DNA from: Clostridiales bacterium
GTDB lineage: Bacteria > Bacillota > Clostridia > Christensenellales > Borkfalkiaceae
Assembly (NCBI GenBank): GCA_015069465.1
Contig: SVIO01000003.1
Location: 89,530 to 153,529, forward strand
Direction: 5' to 3'
DNA: 64,000 nt
The position numbers and the translations under genes were made by a program. Positions 34,477 to 43,332 of this stretch are shown piece by piece. Position 1 is the stretch's first letter, and every line of letters starts with the position of its first letter. The notes beneath the pieces were generated by a model. The model was not told the origin of the DNA, ran no database searches, and saw only the letters and a list, made by a program, of their open reading frames with translations.

Positions 34477-35300
34477 TGGAAAGATTCTTATGTTTAGATA
34501 TAGGCGATAAAAGGATAGGCGTTGCCGTTTCAGACCCGTTTAACACTTATTCTTTGCCGGTTGAAACCTATTCTAGAAAAACCCTAAAAACCGATTTAGA
34601 GCATATTGCTAGTCTTGTTAAGCAAAAAGAAATAACGGCGCTTGTTTGTGGGCTTCCCGTCAACTTTGACGGAAGCGATTCAATTCAAACGACAAGGGCA
34701 AAGTTTTTTATTGACAAACTTAAAGAATTGCTTAAAATTGAAATATTTTCGGTTGATGAAAGGTGCACTTCTATAGAAGCCGAAGAAACATTGATTTCTC
34801 AAGGCAAAAGTAGAAAGGAGCGCAAGTTATATGTGGATAGTTTGGCTGCTGCATCTATTCTGCAAGGATTTTTAAACGATAAAAATAGAAAATTTAATAA
34901 AGGAGACATAAAAATGAGCGATAAAGAAAAGAAATGTACTTGTGGTTGCGATGAACATTGCGACTGCGAACACGAACATGACCATGACTGCGATTGTGGT
35001 TTAGAAGATGAAATTGTTGAACTTACAACAGAAGACGGAAAAAAACTTAAGTTCTATTTTGTTGGAACAATAGAATATAAGGGCAAAAATTATTCTGCTT
35101 TTGAACCTGCTGAACAAATTGACGGAATTGAAGATGATGACCTTATTATCTTTGAACTTTCTGGCGATGATGAAGAAACAGCAGACCTTCTTCCTGTAGA
35201 AGATGAAGCACTTTTAGACGAAGTGTTTGAAGAATTCTGCAGAATCTTAGAAGAAGACGAAGCGGCAGATGAAGCAATGAGTTTAGAAACAGACAAATAA
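34476..35300 (+). CDS. ruvX: RuvX/YqgF Holliday junction resolvase-like protein, in-frame fusion to DUF1292
   Basis: The first 140 residues are RuvX: FLCLDIGDKRIGVAVSDP at the start, VCGLPVNFDGSD and FSVDERCTSIEAEE with the acidic active-site residues, and the YVDSLAAASILQGFL end. RuvX acts in 16S rRNA 5' maturation. There is no stop codon before the next gene: the frame runs through its ribosome site into DUF1292, giving a possible 274-residue fusion. The GTG start is chosen because family members begin at this residue and a TATAAT box sits six bases upstream. Upstream in-frame codons fall in the previous gene and terminator. Confidence 0.85.
   Translation: MERFLCLDIGDKRIGVAVSDPFNTYSLPVETYSRKTLKTDLEHIASLVKQKEITALVCGLPVNFDGSDSIQTTRAKFFIDKLKELLKIEIFSVDERCTSIEAEETLISQGKSRKERKLYVDSLAAASILQGFLNDKNRKFNKGDIKMSDKEKKCTCGCDEHCDCEHEHDHDCDCGLEDEIVELTTEDGKKLKFYFVGTIEYKGKNYSAFEPAEQIDGIEDDDLIIFELSGDDEETADLLPVEDEALLDEVFEEFCRILEEDEAADEAMSLETDK
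34914..35300 (+). CDS. DUF1292 protein with Cys/His-rich N-terminus
   Basis: A 128-residue acidic protein starting at an internal ATG with a strong AAAGGAG eight bases upstream. Residues 5-32 are a dense run of Cys, His and Asp (CTCGCDEHCDCEHEH), probably metal-binding. The rest is a DUF1292 domain (IVELTTEDGKKLKFYFVGTIEYKGKNY), as in YrzB, whose gene usually follows ruvX. Here it is in the same frame as ruvX without an intervening stop, so it may be made both alone and as the tail of a fusion. Confidence 0.8.
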   Translation: MSDKEKKCTCGCDEHCDCEHEHDHDCDCGLEDEIVELTTEDGKKLKFYFVGTIEYKGKNYSAFEPAEQIDGIEDDDLIIFELSGDDEETADLLPVEDEALLDEVFEEFCRILEEDEAADEAMSLETDK

Positions 35301-35315
35301 TTAAAAACACAAGAA

Positions 35316-35348
35316 AGAAACAGTTGAAAAGGCTGTTTCTTTTTTTTT
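35316..35348 (+). terminator. Intrinsic terminator after ruvX/DUF1292
   Basis: An 8-bp stem agaaacag / ctgtttct followed by eight T. Confidence 0.85.
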
Positions 35349-35469
35349 ACAAAAAATTCCAAAAAAACAAGGCTAAATGTTAAAGCACAACAATAAATGT
35401 TAGTTATTCACAAATTAAAAAAATAATTAAAAAAATTGTTTAAAATTTTCAAAAATCGGTTAAAATAAC

Positions 35470-35498
35470 TTTACAAATTTTGTCGAATAATGTATATT
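35470..35498 (+). promoter_or_regulatory. Promoter of the candidate small RNA
   Basis: TTTACA (35470-35475), 17 bases, TATATT (35493-35498), with no reading frame downstream before a terminator. Confidence 0.55.
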
Positions 35499-35504
35499 AT
35501 TACT

Positions 35505-35605
35505 GTCAAAAGGCGAAAGTCGTTTTGGCATTGAAATCACTCATCATTTTCCCCCTTATCATATATTATTCAGGAAGCAGTAACTTGTAGTTATTGCTTT
35601 TTGAA
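35505..35605 (+). ncRNA. Candidate small RNA with C-rich seed
   Basis: About 100 bases bounded by a promoter and an intrinsic terminator, with no plausible reading frame. It carries tttccccctt (35548-35557) in a region without strong self-pairing. This is the perfect complement of the ribosome-site region of the next gene (35758-35767) and of nine bases before the gene at 29938. C-rich seeds that block ribosome sites are known in Firmicutes small RNAs such as RsaE/RoxS. I do not recognise the family. Confidence 0.5.
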
Positions 35606-35610
35606 TTTTT
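35576..35610 (+). terminator. Intrinsic terminator of the candidate small RNA
   Basis: A 9-bp stem agcagtaac / gttattgct (one G-U pair, 35576-35598) followed by ttttgaattttt. No gene precedes it, which points to a non-coding transcript. Confidence 0.7.
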
Positions 35611-35722
35611 AAATTACTTTTTTCTAAAATATGTAAATATTTCACATTGGACACTGCTTACCTCTTATACGCTAACAAGCCTAAAGCACTAAGATAAAAA
35701 ACATTTTAATTTACAAAGGGTA
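35611..35722. other. Intergenic stretch without recognised features
   Basis: AT-rich sequence between the candidate small RNA and the next promoter. No credible reading frame, repeat or hairpin was seen. Confidence 0.5.
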
Positions 35723-35751
35723 TTGAAATAAACAACAAAATATGTTAAAAT
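35723..35751 (+). promoter_or_regulatory. Promoter of the small membrane-protein gene
   Basis: TTGAAA (35723-35728), 17 bases, TAAAAT (35746-35751), giving a leader of only about 15 bases that consists mostly of the ribosome site. Confidence 0.7.
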
Positions 35752-35772
35752 ATACAAAAGGGGGAAATGAAA

Positions 35773-36141
35773 ATGCAAAAAATTGAAAATAGCAATAGTG
35801 TAAAGAAAAGTACGAGTTACAAGGTTTTAAAAATTATATCTTTACTAATATACATTGTTCTTCTTGCTTTTTTACTTATTGAGTTTATTCCAATAATTTT
35901 AGAAACAGATATAACAAAGCAAAAAACAATGCTTGTCTTTTTTATTATGTTTATTTTAATTATAATCGGTGGCATAGGGGCAATATTAAACACTATCGTT
36001 TCTTTGATAGGTTTATCATTGACAATTAAAAACAGAAAAAAAGAAGACAATAAAGGCAGTTTGATATTTTTTATAATAATGACAATTTTGCCAATATTTA
36101 CAGAAATTATATTTTTTATAGCCTGCAAACTAATATCTTAA
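35773..36141 (+). CDS. Small membrane protein of unknown function
   Basis: A 122-residue protein with three strongly hydrophobic segments (Ile/Leu-rich) and short charged loops. The ATG at 35773 is eight bases after AGGGGG; an in-frame ATG at 35767 is too close to that site. Function unknown. Its ribosome site is the best target in the window for the upstream candidate small RNA. Confidence 0.6.
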   Translation: MQKIENSNSVKKSTSYKVLKIISLLIYIVLLAFLLIEFIPIILETDITKQKTMLVFFIMFILIIIGGIGAILNTIVSLIGLSLTIKNRKKEDNKGSLIFFIIMTILPIFTEIIFFIACKLIS

Positions 36142-36148
36142 AATTAAA

Positions 36149-36180
36149 GCGCTCCAATTTTTTGAAGGGGCGCATTAAAT
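36149..36180 (+). terminator. Probable intrinsic terminator
   Basis: Stem gcgctcc / ggggcgc (one G-U) with a ten-base loop, followed by an AT-rich stretch with a short T run. Confidence 0.5.
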
Positions 36181-36203
36181 TTTTAAAAACTTATAAAAAA
36201 TAG

Positions 36204-36232
36204 TTGACTTTATCACTTTAGCGTGCTAAAAT
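36204..36232 (+). promoter_or_regulatory. Promoter of the histidine operon
   Basis: TTGACT (36204-36209), 17 bases, TAAAAT (36227-36232). Confidence 0.8.
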
Positions 36233-36239
36233 GATAAAG
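36208..36239 (+). promoter_or_regulatory. Candidate HisR operator
   Basis: A 32-base interrupted palindrome: CTTTATCA-N2-TTAGC-N2-GCTAA-N2-TGATAAAG. It covers the spacer and -10 box of the his promoter, where a TrpR-type repressor encoded by the first gene could block transcription. Confidence 0.7.
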
Positions 36240-36291
36240 CGAAATAAAGGAAACAGATAAAATAAAAGCAATTTTATAAAGGGAAGTAGAT

Positions 36292-36567
36292 ATGGAAAAT
36301 TTTGATATTAAAAAATTTGACGGATTATTTAAGGCAATACTTAAACTAAAAAGCACAGATGAGTGCAGAAGGTTTTTTGAAGATGTTTGCACTATAAAAG
36401 AACTTGAAGATATATCGCAAAGGTTAGAAGTCGCAATGCTACTTAGTGAAGGCAATAACTATCAAGAAGTTTCAAAAGCAACGGGCGCAAGCACTGCAAC
36501 CATAAGCAGGGTAAATAAGTGCTTGCAATACGGCAAAAACGGATATAAAATTGTGCTAGGTAAATAA
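36292..36567 (+). CDS. TrpR/YerC-type regulator (HisR-like)
   Basis: A 91-residue all-helical repressor of the TrpR superfamily: FFEDVCTIKELEDISQRLEVAMLLSEGNNYQEVSKATGASTATISRVNKCL contains the helix-turn-helix. YerC-type proteins (HisR) are known or predicted regulators of histidine genes in Firmicutes. As first gene of the his operon with a palindrome over the promoter, autoregulation in response to histidine is the likely role. The start follows gggaag. Confidence 0.85.
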   Translation: MENFDIKKFDGLFKAILKLKSTDECRRFFEDVCTIKELEDISQRLEVAMLLSEGNNYQEVSKATGASTATISRVNKCLQYGKNGYKIVLGK

Positions 36568-36581
36568 GGAAAGAAAAGAAT

Positions 36582-37667
36582 ATGAATTTAGATTTAGTTT
36601 TAAGAGATGATGAAATGGCGATTTTCAAACTTCGCTTTTTATATGGAAAATATGGTTATTCTCAATATAAGATGAGCAAGTTTGAAGAATATGATTTATA
36701 TGCGCTCAACAAAGAGTTTTTGGTTTCGGATAACATTATAACTTTTACCGACACAGATGGAAAACTAATGGCGCTTAAACCTGACGTAACCCTTTCGATT
36801 ATTAAAAACGGCACAGATAACAAGGGTGGCATACAAAAAGTTTTTTATAACGAAAACGTTTATAGGGTTTCAAAAGGCACAAAGTCATATAAAGAAATTA
36901 TGCAAGCAGGGCTTGAGTGCGTGGGTGAAATTGATGACTATGCTATTTTAGAAGTATTAATGCTTGCTGTAAAGAGTTTAGAAATTGTTTCAAGCGAATA
37001 TGTTTTAGACGTTTCAAGCCTTGACATTGTAAATGCAATATTTGATAAAGCAAACCTATCTTCTAGCGCAAGAAAGCAAATAATAGAATGCCTTTCACAA
37101 AAAAATGTTAAGGGCGTGGAAAGTGTTTGCAATCAAGAAAAGGTTGCTCTTTTAGACACAGAACTATTAAAAGCCTTAGTTTTAACATACGGCTCGCCAG
37201 AAAAGGTGGAAAAAGTGCTTAAAACTTTTGACCTTGACCAAAACACCAAAAAAGCCGTTGATAATCTTTTCAGTATAGTTAACGACCTTATAAAGTTAGG
37301 GCTTGGTGATAAAATCAACATTGACTTTTCTGTTGTAAACGACCTAAATTACTATAATGGTTTGGTGTTTAAGGGGTTTGTCAGTGGGCTTGCAAACAGC
37401 ATACTTTCTGGTGGTCAATACGATAACCTTATGCAAAAGATGAACAAAAAATCTCGTGCGATAGGTTTTGCTGTTTATCTTGATGAACTTTCTAAATTTA
37501 AGTCGGCAAAAAAGGAATATGACGTTGATGTGGCTGTGGAGTATGGCGATGCGCCAAAGAGCAAGGTTTTAGAAGTGGTTAATAACCTTATAAAACAAGG
37601 AAAGAGCGTGCTTGCAGAAAAACAAATTCCAAACGATGTTCAATGCAAAGAGATTATTAAATTATAG
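36582..37667 (+). CDS. hisZ: ATP phosphoribosyltransferase regulatory subunit HisZ
   Basis: A 361-residue HisRS paralogue without aminoacylation activity, needed by short-form HisG. It retains class II synthetase-like motifs (ALKPDVTLSI; NENVYRVSKG; ILSGGQYDNLM with IGFAVYLDEL). AAGGAAAG precedes the ATG. Confidence 0.93.
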   Translation: MNLDLVLRDDEMAIFKLRFLYGKYGYSQYKMSKFEEYDLYALNKEFLVSDNIITFTDTDGKLMALKPDVTLSIIKNGTDNKGGIQKVFYNENVYRVSKGTKSYKEIMQAGLECVGEIDDYAILEVLMLAVKSLEIVSSEYVLDVSSLDIVNAIFDKANLSSSARKQIIECLSQKNVKGVESVCNQEKVALLDTELLKALVLTYGSPEKVEKVLKTFDLDQNTKKAVDNLFSIVNDLIKLGLGDKINIDFSVVNDLNYYNGLVFKGFVSGLANSILSGGQYDNLMQKMNKKSRAIGFAVYLDELSKFKSAKKEYDVDVAVEYGDAPKSKVLEVVNNLIKQGKSVLAEKQIPNDVQCKEIIKL

Positions 37668-37677
37668 GAGTAAGAAG

Positions 37678-38310
37678 TTGAAAACTATGCTTAATATTGC
37701 CTTGCCAAAAGGAAGACTTGGCGAAAAGGTTTATGATATGTTTGAAAAGGCAGGATTTCCTTGCCCTTCGATAAAAGAAAACAATAGAAAACTTATATTT
37801 GAAAATCAAGAAGTGGGCGTAAGATATTTTTGGGTTAAGCCATCAGACGTTGCAATCTATGTAGAGCGTGGGGCTGCCGACATTGGTGTTGCAGGCAAAG
37901 ATATTTTGCTTGAATATAACCCAGATGTTTATGAACTTTTAGACCTCAATATTGGAAAGTGCGATATGGCTGTTGCTGCTAAGGCTGATTTTAAGGACGA
38001 TAGAACAAAGACCTTAACAGTTGCAACAAAGTTTGCAAGTATTGCCAAAGCCTATTACTCAAGCCGTGGCAGAGAAATAGATATTATTCACCTTAACGGC
38101 TCTATTGAACTTGCACCAATACTCAATCTTTCAGACGTTATAGTCGATATTGTTGAAACGGGCTCAACCTTAAAGGCAAACAAACTTGAAGTTGTTGAAA
38201 AGTTCTTGCCGATTTCAGCAAGACTTATCTCTAACAAGGTTAGTTTTAAGTTTAAGGGCGAAATAATAGAAAAAATCATGGCAAGTTTATCAATGCAAAC
38301 GGAGATGTAA
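37678..38310 (+). CDS. hisG: ATP phosphoribosyltransferase catalytic subunit, short form
   Basis: The first step of histidine synthesis. Its 210 residues fit the short form that works with HisZ. Motifs: LNIALPKGRLGEK, ADIGVAGKDIL, VDIVETGSTLKAN. The start is TTG at 37678, seven bases after AGGAG; an ATG at 37687 is 16 bases from that site. It follows hisZ by ten bases. Confidence 0.95.
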   Translation: MKTMLNIALPKGRLGEKVYDMFEKAGFPCPSIKENNRKLIFENQEVGVRYFWVKPSDVAIYVERGAADIGVAGKDILLEYNPDVYELLDLNIGKCDMAVAAKADFKDDRTKTLTVATKFASIAKAYYSSRGREIDIIHLNGSIELAPILNLSDVIVDIVETGSTLKANKLEVVEKFLPISARLISNKVSFKFKGEIIEKIMASLSMQTEM

Positions 38311-38311
38311 T

Positions 38312-39592
38312 ATGATTAAGGTTTTAAAAGAAGGCGTTAATACTAGAGAAGAAATTTTCTGCCCAAATGAAGTTAAAATCGATGTGGAGCAAATTGTAAG
38401 CGATATTATTGAAAACGTAATTAAAAATGGCGATAAAGCACTTTTAGAGTATGCTTTAAAGTTTGATAAGGTAAACTTAACGAGTTTAGAAGTCTCTAAA
38501 GAAGAAATTGAAAGTGCTGTAAAGAACGCAGATAAAGAGTTTTTAAGGATACTTAATAGGGCAAAGCAAAATATTTATGAGTTTCACCAAAAACAATATA
38601 GAGAAGGCTTTGAAATAAGAAAGGAAAATGGTATAATTTTAGGGCAAAAGATAATTCCTATCGAAAAAGTAGGCTTATATGTTCCTGGGGGCACAGCATC
38701 TTATCCATCAACCGTTTTAATGGACGCTATCCCTGCAAAAATAGCAGGCTCATCTAAAATCGTTATGGTAACCCCACCAGACAAAAATGGAAACGTTAAT
38801 CCAGACATTTTAGTTTCGGCTTACGTTGCTGGCGTTGATAAAATTTATAAGGTGGGTGGCGCACAGGCAATAGCAGCACTTGCTTATGGCACAGAGACCA
38901 TTGAAAAGGTGGATAAAATCGTTGGGCCAGGTAATGCTTTTGTTGCAACGGCAAAAAAACAAGTGTTTGGCAAGGTTTCAATCGATATGATTGCAGGACC
39001 AAGTGAAATTATGGTTGTGGCAGACAAAAATAACCATGCTAAATGTATCAGTGCCGACCTATTATCGCAAGCCGAACACGATAAACTTGCTAGCGCAGTT
39101 CTTATTACCGACAGCGAAGAACTTGCATATAAGGTTAGAGATGAAATTGAAGTTCAACTATCAAAACTTTCTAGATGCGATATTGCAAGAACTTCTATTG
39201 ATGATAACGGAAAGATTATCATCGCAAAAGACATTGAAAGTGCAATTGAACTTGCAAACGAAATTGCGCCAGAACACTTAGAACTTTGCATTGATAATGC
39301 GTATGACTATATAGATAAAATTAAAAATGCAGGCTCGGTATTTTTGGGCAGATATTCACCAGAAGCGCTTGGCGATTATATGGCAGGGCTAAACCACACC
39401 CTTCCAACAAGTGGCACGGCAAGGTTTTCAAGCCCACTTTCAGTTGATGATTTTATTAAAAAAATGCAATATGTGTATTACACAGAAGATGCACTTTGTG
39501 GCATTTACAAAGACATAGATTATTTTGCTAAAAAAGAAGGACTTTCGGCACACGCAAAGAGTGCTACTATTAGGTTTGAAGAAAATGAGTAA
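38312..39592 (+). CDS. hisD: Histidinol dehydrogenase
   Basis: A 426-residue zinc enzyme oxidising histidinol to histidine. Typical stretches: KIIPIEKVGLYVPGGTASYPSTVLM, GPGNAFVATAK, IDMIAGPSEIMV, LLSQAEHD and NHTLPTSGTARFSS. It starts one base after hisG and overlaps hisC. Confidence 0.97.
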   Translation: MIKVLKEGVNTREEIFCPNEVKIDVEQIVSDIIENVIKNGDKALLEYALKFDKVNLTSLEVSKEEIESAVKNADKEFLRILNRAKQNIYEFHQKQYREGFEIRKENGIILGQKIIPIEKVGLYVPGGTASYPSTVLMDAIPAKIAGSSKIVMVTPPDKNGNVNPDILVSAYVAGVDKIYKVGGAQAIAALAYGTETIEKVDKIVGPGNAFVATAKKQVFGKVSIDMIAGPSEIMVVADKNNHAKCISADLLSQAEHDKLASAVLITDSEELAYKVRDEIEVQLSKLSRCDIARTSIDDNGKIIIAKDIESAIELANEIAPEHLELCIDNAYDYIDKIKNAGSVFLGRYSPEALGDYMAGLNHTLPTSGTARFSSPLSVDDFIKKMQYVYYTEDALCGIYKDIDYFAKKEGLSAHAKSATIRFEENE

Positions 39593-40646
39593 ATTTTTAA
39601 ATCAAAAGATAAGCAGTTTAACCCCTTACGAACCGGGCGAACAGCCAAAGCAAAGGGAATACATTAAACTAAACACAAACGAATCGCCTTATCCACCATC
39701 AAAAAAGGGTTTAGAACTTGCAAGTGAACAGGCAGAGATTTGTCATCTTTACCCAGACCCAAACTGCACTGAGTTAACAAAACTTTTGGCAAGTGAACTT
39801 GGCGTAAAAGAAAATCAAGTTATCTTAACAAACGGCTCTGATGAAATATTAAACTTTGCGTTTATGGCATATTGCGACCAAGATACGCCTGCAGTTTATA
39901 ACGACATCACTTATGGTTTTTATAAGGTGTATGCAAAACTTCACGGAGTGGAAAGCAAGGTTCTTCCACTAAAAGAAGATTTTTCTATCGATATTGATGC
40001 GTTTATTAAAGAAAAAGGCACGATAATAATCGCAAACCCAAACGCTCCAACAGGACTTTTGCTTTCTTTAGAGCAAATTGAAAAAATTGTTAAGTCTAAC
40101 CCTGATAGAGTGGTTGTCGTTGATGAAGCCTATATCGACTTTGGTGGGGAAAGTGCAGTTAAACTAATTGATAAGTATGACAACTTGCTAGTAACTCAAA
40201 CCTTTTCAAAATCACGCTCGCTTGCAGGGGCAAGGCTCGGTTTTGGCGTGGCAAACGAAAAAATTATATCTGACCTTATGCGAATTAAATATTCAACAAA
40301 CCCTTATAATGTAAATAGGCTTACATCGGCAATGGGTATGGGTGCAATTTTAGACAAGGATTATTTTGAAAAAAATTGTAATCACATTATAAATAATAGA
40401 CAGCAAACTAAGGTTGAACTTGAAAAGTTAGGATTTTATGTAACAGATTCTAAGGCAAACTTCTTGTTTGCAAAATCTAATAAAATAGACGGAAAAAATC
40501 TTTATCTTAAACTAAAAGAAAAAGGCATTTTAGTTAGACATTTCGATACGGATAGGATAAGGGAATATATAAGAATAACTATTGGAAATAGCACTCAAAT
40601 GCAAGCATTTATAAGTGCTATCAAAGAAATTTTGGAGGAATTATGA
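39585..40646 (+). CDS. hisC: Histidinol-phosphate aminotransferase
   Basis: A 353-residue PLP aminotransferase with [13 protein letters not shown] at the start, [17 protein letters not shown] and the PLP lysine in [14 protein letters not shown]. The ATG at 39585 overlaps the hisD stop region by eight bases. Confidence 0.95.
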   Translation: MSKFLNQKISSLTPYEPGEQPKQREYIKLNTNESPYPPSKKGLELASEQAEICHLYPDPNCTELTKLLASELGVKENQVILTNGSDEILNFAFMAYCDQDTPAVYNDITYGFYKVYAKLHGVESKVLPLKEDFSIDIDAFIKEKGTIIIANPNAPTGLLLSLEQIEKIVKSNPDRVVVVDEAYIDFGGESAVKLIDKYDNLLVTQTFSKSRSLAGARLGFGVANEKIISDLMRIKYSTNPYNVNRLTSAMGMGAILDKDYFEKNCNHIINNRQQTKVELEKLGFYVTDSKANFLFAKSNKIDGKNLYLKLKEKGILVRHFDTDRIREYIRITIGNSTQMQAFISAIKEILEEL

Positions 40647-41230
40647 GAACAGCAGAAATTAAAAGAAAAACAGGCGAAACAGACATTAGTTTAAGTCTTA
40701 ACCTCGATGGCAGTGGCAAGGGCGAAATCAATACAGGTTGTGGGTTTTTAGATCACATGCTCTCTCTTTTCAAAAAGCACGGAAGTTTTGACCTTACCGT
40801 TAATGCTAAGGGGGATACATATGTAGATTATCACCACACGGTTGAAGATATCGGCATAAGTTTAGGTCAAGCATTTAAAAGTGCGCTTGGCGATAAGGCT
40901 GGTATCGTTAGATATGGCGATACAACGCTTCCTATGGACGAAGCACTAATTTTAACTGCTGTTGATATTTCTGGAAGGGGCTTTTTCGTTCAAGATATAA
41001 ATATCACATCAAACAAAGTGGGCGATTTTGATACCGAACTCGTTAACGAAATTTTGATTGCTTTTAGTTATAATGCAGGCATTACCTTGCACGTTAGACA
41101 AATCGCAGGGTCAAATGCTCACCACATTATCGAAGGCATTTTTAAGAGCCTTGCAAGAACACTTAAAAAAGCAGTTGCTATTGACCCAACGCTTGGTGGC
41201 GAAATTCCTTCTACTAAAGGAGTGCTTTAA
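40643..41230 (+). CDS. hisB: Imidazoleglycerol-phosphate dehydratase
   Basis: A 195-residue monofunctional HisB with metal-binding motifs [26 protein letters not shown] and [17 protein letters not shown] is just upstream. It overlaps hisC by four bases and hisH by one. Confidence 0.97.
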   Translation: MRTAEIKRKTGETDISLSLNLDGSGKGEINTGCGFLDHMLSLFKKHGSFDLTVNAKGDTYVDYHHTVEDIGISLGQAFKSALGDKAGIVRYGDTTLPMDEALILTAVDISGRGFFVQDINITSNKVGDFDTELVNEILIAFSYNAGITLHVRQIAGSNAHHIIEGIFKSLARTLKKAVAIDPTLGGEIPSTKGVL

Positions 41231-41847
41231 TGATTGCAATTGTTGATTATGGCGTGGGCAACTTGTTTTCACTAGTAAGTTCATTTTCAGCAATAGGTGA
41301 AGATGCCGTTGCAACAAGCGATGTCGATTTAATAAAAAAAGCCGACAAAATAGTTTTGCCGGGCGTGGGCGCTTTTGAAGACGCTTCTAAAAAACTTTTT
41401 GAAAGTGGACTTGCCGATGTTGTTATCGAGCAAGCAAATAGTGGAAAACCACTTCTTGGCATTTGCCTTGGTATGCAACTTCTGTTTGAAAAAAGTTTTG
41501 AGTATGGCGAGCATAAGGGGTTAGGGCTTATCAAAGGTCAAATAAAACCTATAGCAGATGTTATTCCAAAAGGCTATAAAATTCCACATATCGGGTGGAA
41601 CGCACTTAAATTTAAGAAAAAAGATAGCAAACTTTTTAAGAACATAAACGACGGCGACTATGTGTATTTTGTGCACTCATATTATGCCACTGGTTGTGAT
41701 GAAAGCGTAAATGCAACGGCTGAATACGGGGCGAACTTAACTGCAAGTGTTGAAAGTGGCAACGTTTATGGCTGTCAATTTCACCCAGAAAAGAGTGGCG
41801 CAGTAGGACTAAATATTTTAAAGGCATTTTGCCAAATGGAGAAATAA
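41230..41847 (+). CDS. hisH: Imidazole glycerol phosphate synthase glutaminase subunit
   Basis: A 205-residue class I glutamine amidotransferase that delivers ammonia to HisF. DYGVGNLFSL at the start, active Cys in GICLGMQLLF and His-Glu in CQFHPEKSG. Confidence 0.97.
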   Translation: MIAIVDYGVGNLFSLVSSFSAIGEDAVATSDVDLIKKADKIVLPGVGAFEDASKKLFESGLADVVIEQANSGKPLLGICLGMQLLFEKSFEYGEHKGLGLIKGQIKPIADVIPKGYKIPHIGWNALKFKKKDSKLFKNINDGDYVYFVHSYYATGCDESVNATAEYGANLTASVESGNVYGCQFHPEKSGAVGLNILKAFCQMEK

Positions 41848-41850
41848 AAG

Positions 41851-42564
41851 ATGAAACTTTTTCCAGCAATCGACCTATATGATGGCAAGGCTGTTAGGCT
41901 TTATAAGGGCGATTATGAAAAGATGACGATATATAGCGAAAACCCATCTGAGATTGCCGTTGACTTTTACAATAAGGGTGCTCTCTTTATGCACCTTGTA
42001 GATTTAGAAGGGGCTAAAAAGGGCGACACACCAAACCTAGAAACGATAAAAAAGATTGTTTCTGCAACTCCAGCATTCGTTGAAGTTGGTGGTGGAATTA
42101 GAAGTATCGAAGTTATAAAAACTTATATAGATGCAGGTGTAAATAGGGTGATACTTGGCACTTCAGCCGTTAACGACCCAGACTTTTTAAGCGAAGCCGT
42201 TAAAAAATTCGGCGATAAAATTGCCGTTGGCGTGGATATTAAAGACGGCTATGTTGCAATTAAGGGTTGGACGGAAAAATCTAACTATGCAGGCTTAGAG
42301 TTTTGCAAAAAAATGCAAGAAATGGGTGTTAAAACCATAATTTGCACCGACATTAGCAAAGACGGAGCAATGCAAGGCACAAACCACGAACTTTATAAAA
42401 CGCTTAAAGAAAATTTAGATATTCAAATAATAGCATCTGGTGGTGTATCGAGCATAGAAGACATAAAAAGACTAAGAGATTTAGATATTTATGGCGCAAT
42501 TATAGGAAAGGCATATTATACAGGGGATATCGACCTTGTGGAAGGGCTAAAGGTGGCAAGATGA
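41851..42564 (+). CDS. hisA: ProFAR isomerase
   Basis: A 237-residue TIM barrel, paralogue of HisF. LFPAIDLYDGKAVRL with the catalytic Asp at the start, VGGGIRSIEVI and a second phosphate site IIASGGVSSIEDI. It overlaps hisF by four bases. Confidence 0.96.
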   Translation: MKLFPAIDLYDGKAVRLYKGDYEKMTIYSENPSEIAVDFYNKGALFMHLVDLEGAKKGDTPNLETIKKIVSATPAFVEVGGGIRSIEVIKTYIDAGVNRVILGTSAVNDPDFLSEAVKKFGDKIAVGVDIKDGYVAIKGWTEKSNYAGLEFCKKMQEMGVKTIICTDISKDGAMQGTNHELYKTLKENLDIQIIASGGVSSIEDIKRLRDLDIYGAIIGKAYYTGDIDLVEGLKVAR

Positions 42565-43319
42565 TTACAAAAAGAATTATTCCTTGTTTAGACGTTAAAA
42601 ACGGCAGAGTTGTAAAGGGCGTGAACTTTAGTGGACTTTCAGATGTGTCTAGCCCAATAGAACTTGGCAAATATTATAGCGATAACGGTGCTGATGAACT
42701 TGTTTTTTATGACATAACGGCATCGTTTGAAGGTAGAGAACTTTTTACCGACATATTAAAAGAAGTTGCAAAAACAATTTTTATTCCATTAACGGTTGGT
42801 GGTGGCATAAACACTCTCGATGACTTTGATAGGGTGCTAAAGTGTGGCGCTGATAAGGTTAGTGTTAACTCGGGCGCTATTAAAAACCCAGACCTAATAT
42901 ACCACGCAGCAAAAAGGTATGGCAATCAATGTGTGGTATTATCTATCGATGCAAAAAGAGTTGGCGATAAATTCACAGTGTTCGCTAAAGGTGGCAGAGA
43001 AAACACAGGCATAGATTTAATCGAGTGGGTAAAGCGTGGCGAAAATAATGGCGCTGGCGAAATAGTGCTTAATTCAATCGATACTGACGGCGTTAAGGGT
43101 GGCTTTGATTTAGAAATGCTAAAAGTGGTTAGCGAAAATGTCAGCGTGCCCGTTATAGCGTCTGGTGGTGCTGGCAATATTCAGCATTTTATAGATTTGT
43201 TTAAAACTTTGCCAAATGTAGATGCAGGGCTTGCGGCTTCTATTTTCCATTTTGGACAAGTAAAAATAAACGAACTTAAAAAAGAATTAAGAAAAAATAA
43301 TATTCCTGTTAGAATATAA
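42561..43319 (+). CDS. hisF: Imidazole glycerol phosphate synthase cyclase subunit
   Basis: A 252-residue TIM barrel: [19 protein letters not shown] with catalytic Asp, [11 protein letters not shown], and [16 protein letters not shown]. Partner of HisH, encoded two genes upstream. Confidence 0.98.
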   Translation: MITKRIIPCLDVKNGRVVKGVNFSGLSDVSSPIELGKYYSDNGADELVFYDITASFEGRELFTDILKEVAKTIFIPLTVGGGINTLDDFDRVLKCGADKVSVNSGAIKNPDLIYHAAKRYGNQCVVLSIDAKRVGDKFTVFAKGGRENTGIDLIEWVKRGENNGAGEIVLNSIDTDGVKGGFDLEMLKVVSENVSVPVIASGGAGNIQHFIDLFKTLPNVDAGLAASIFHFGQVKINELKKELRKNNIPVRI

Positions 43320-43332
43320 AGGATGGATGATT

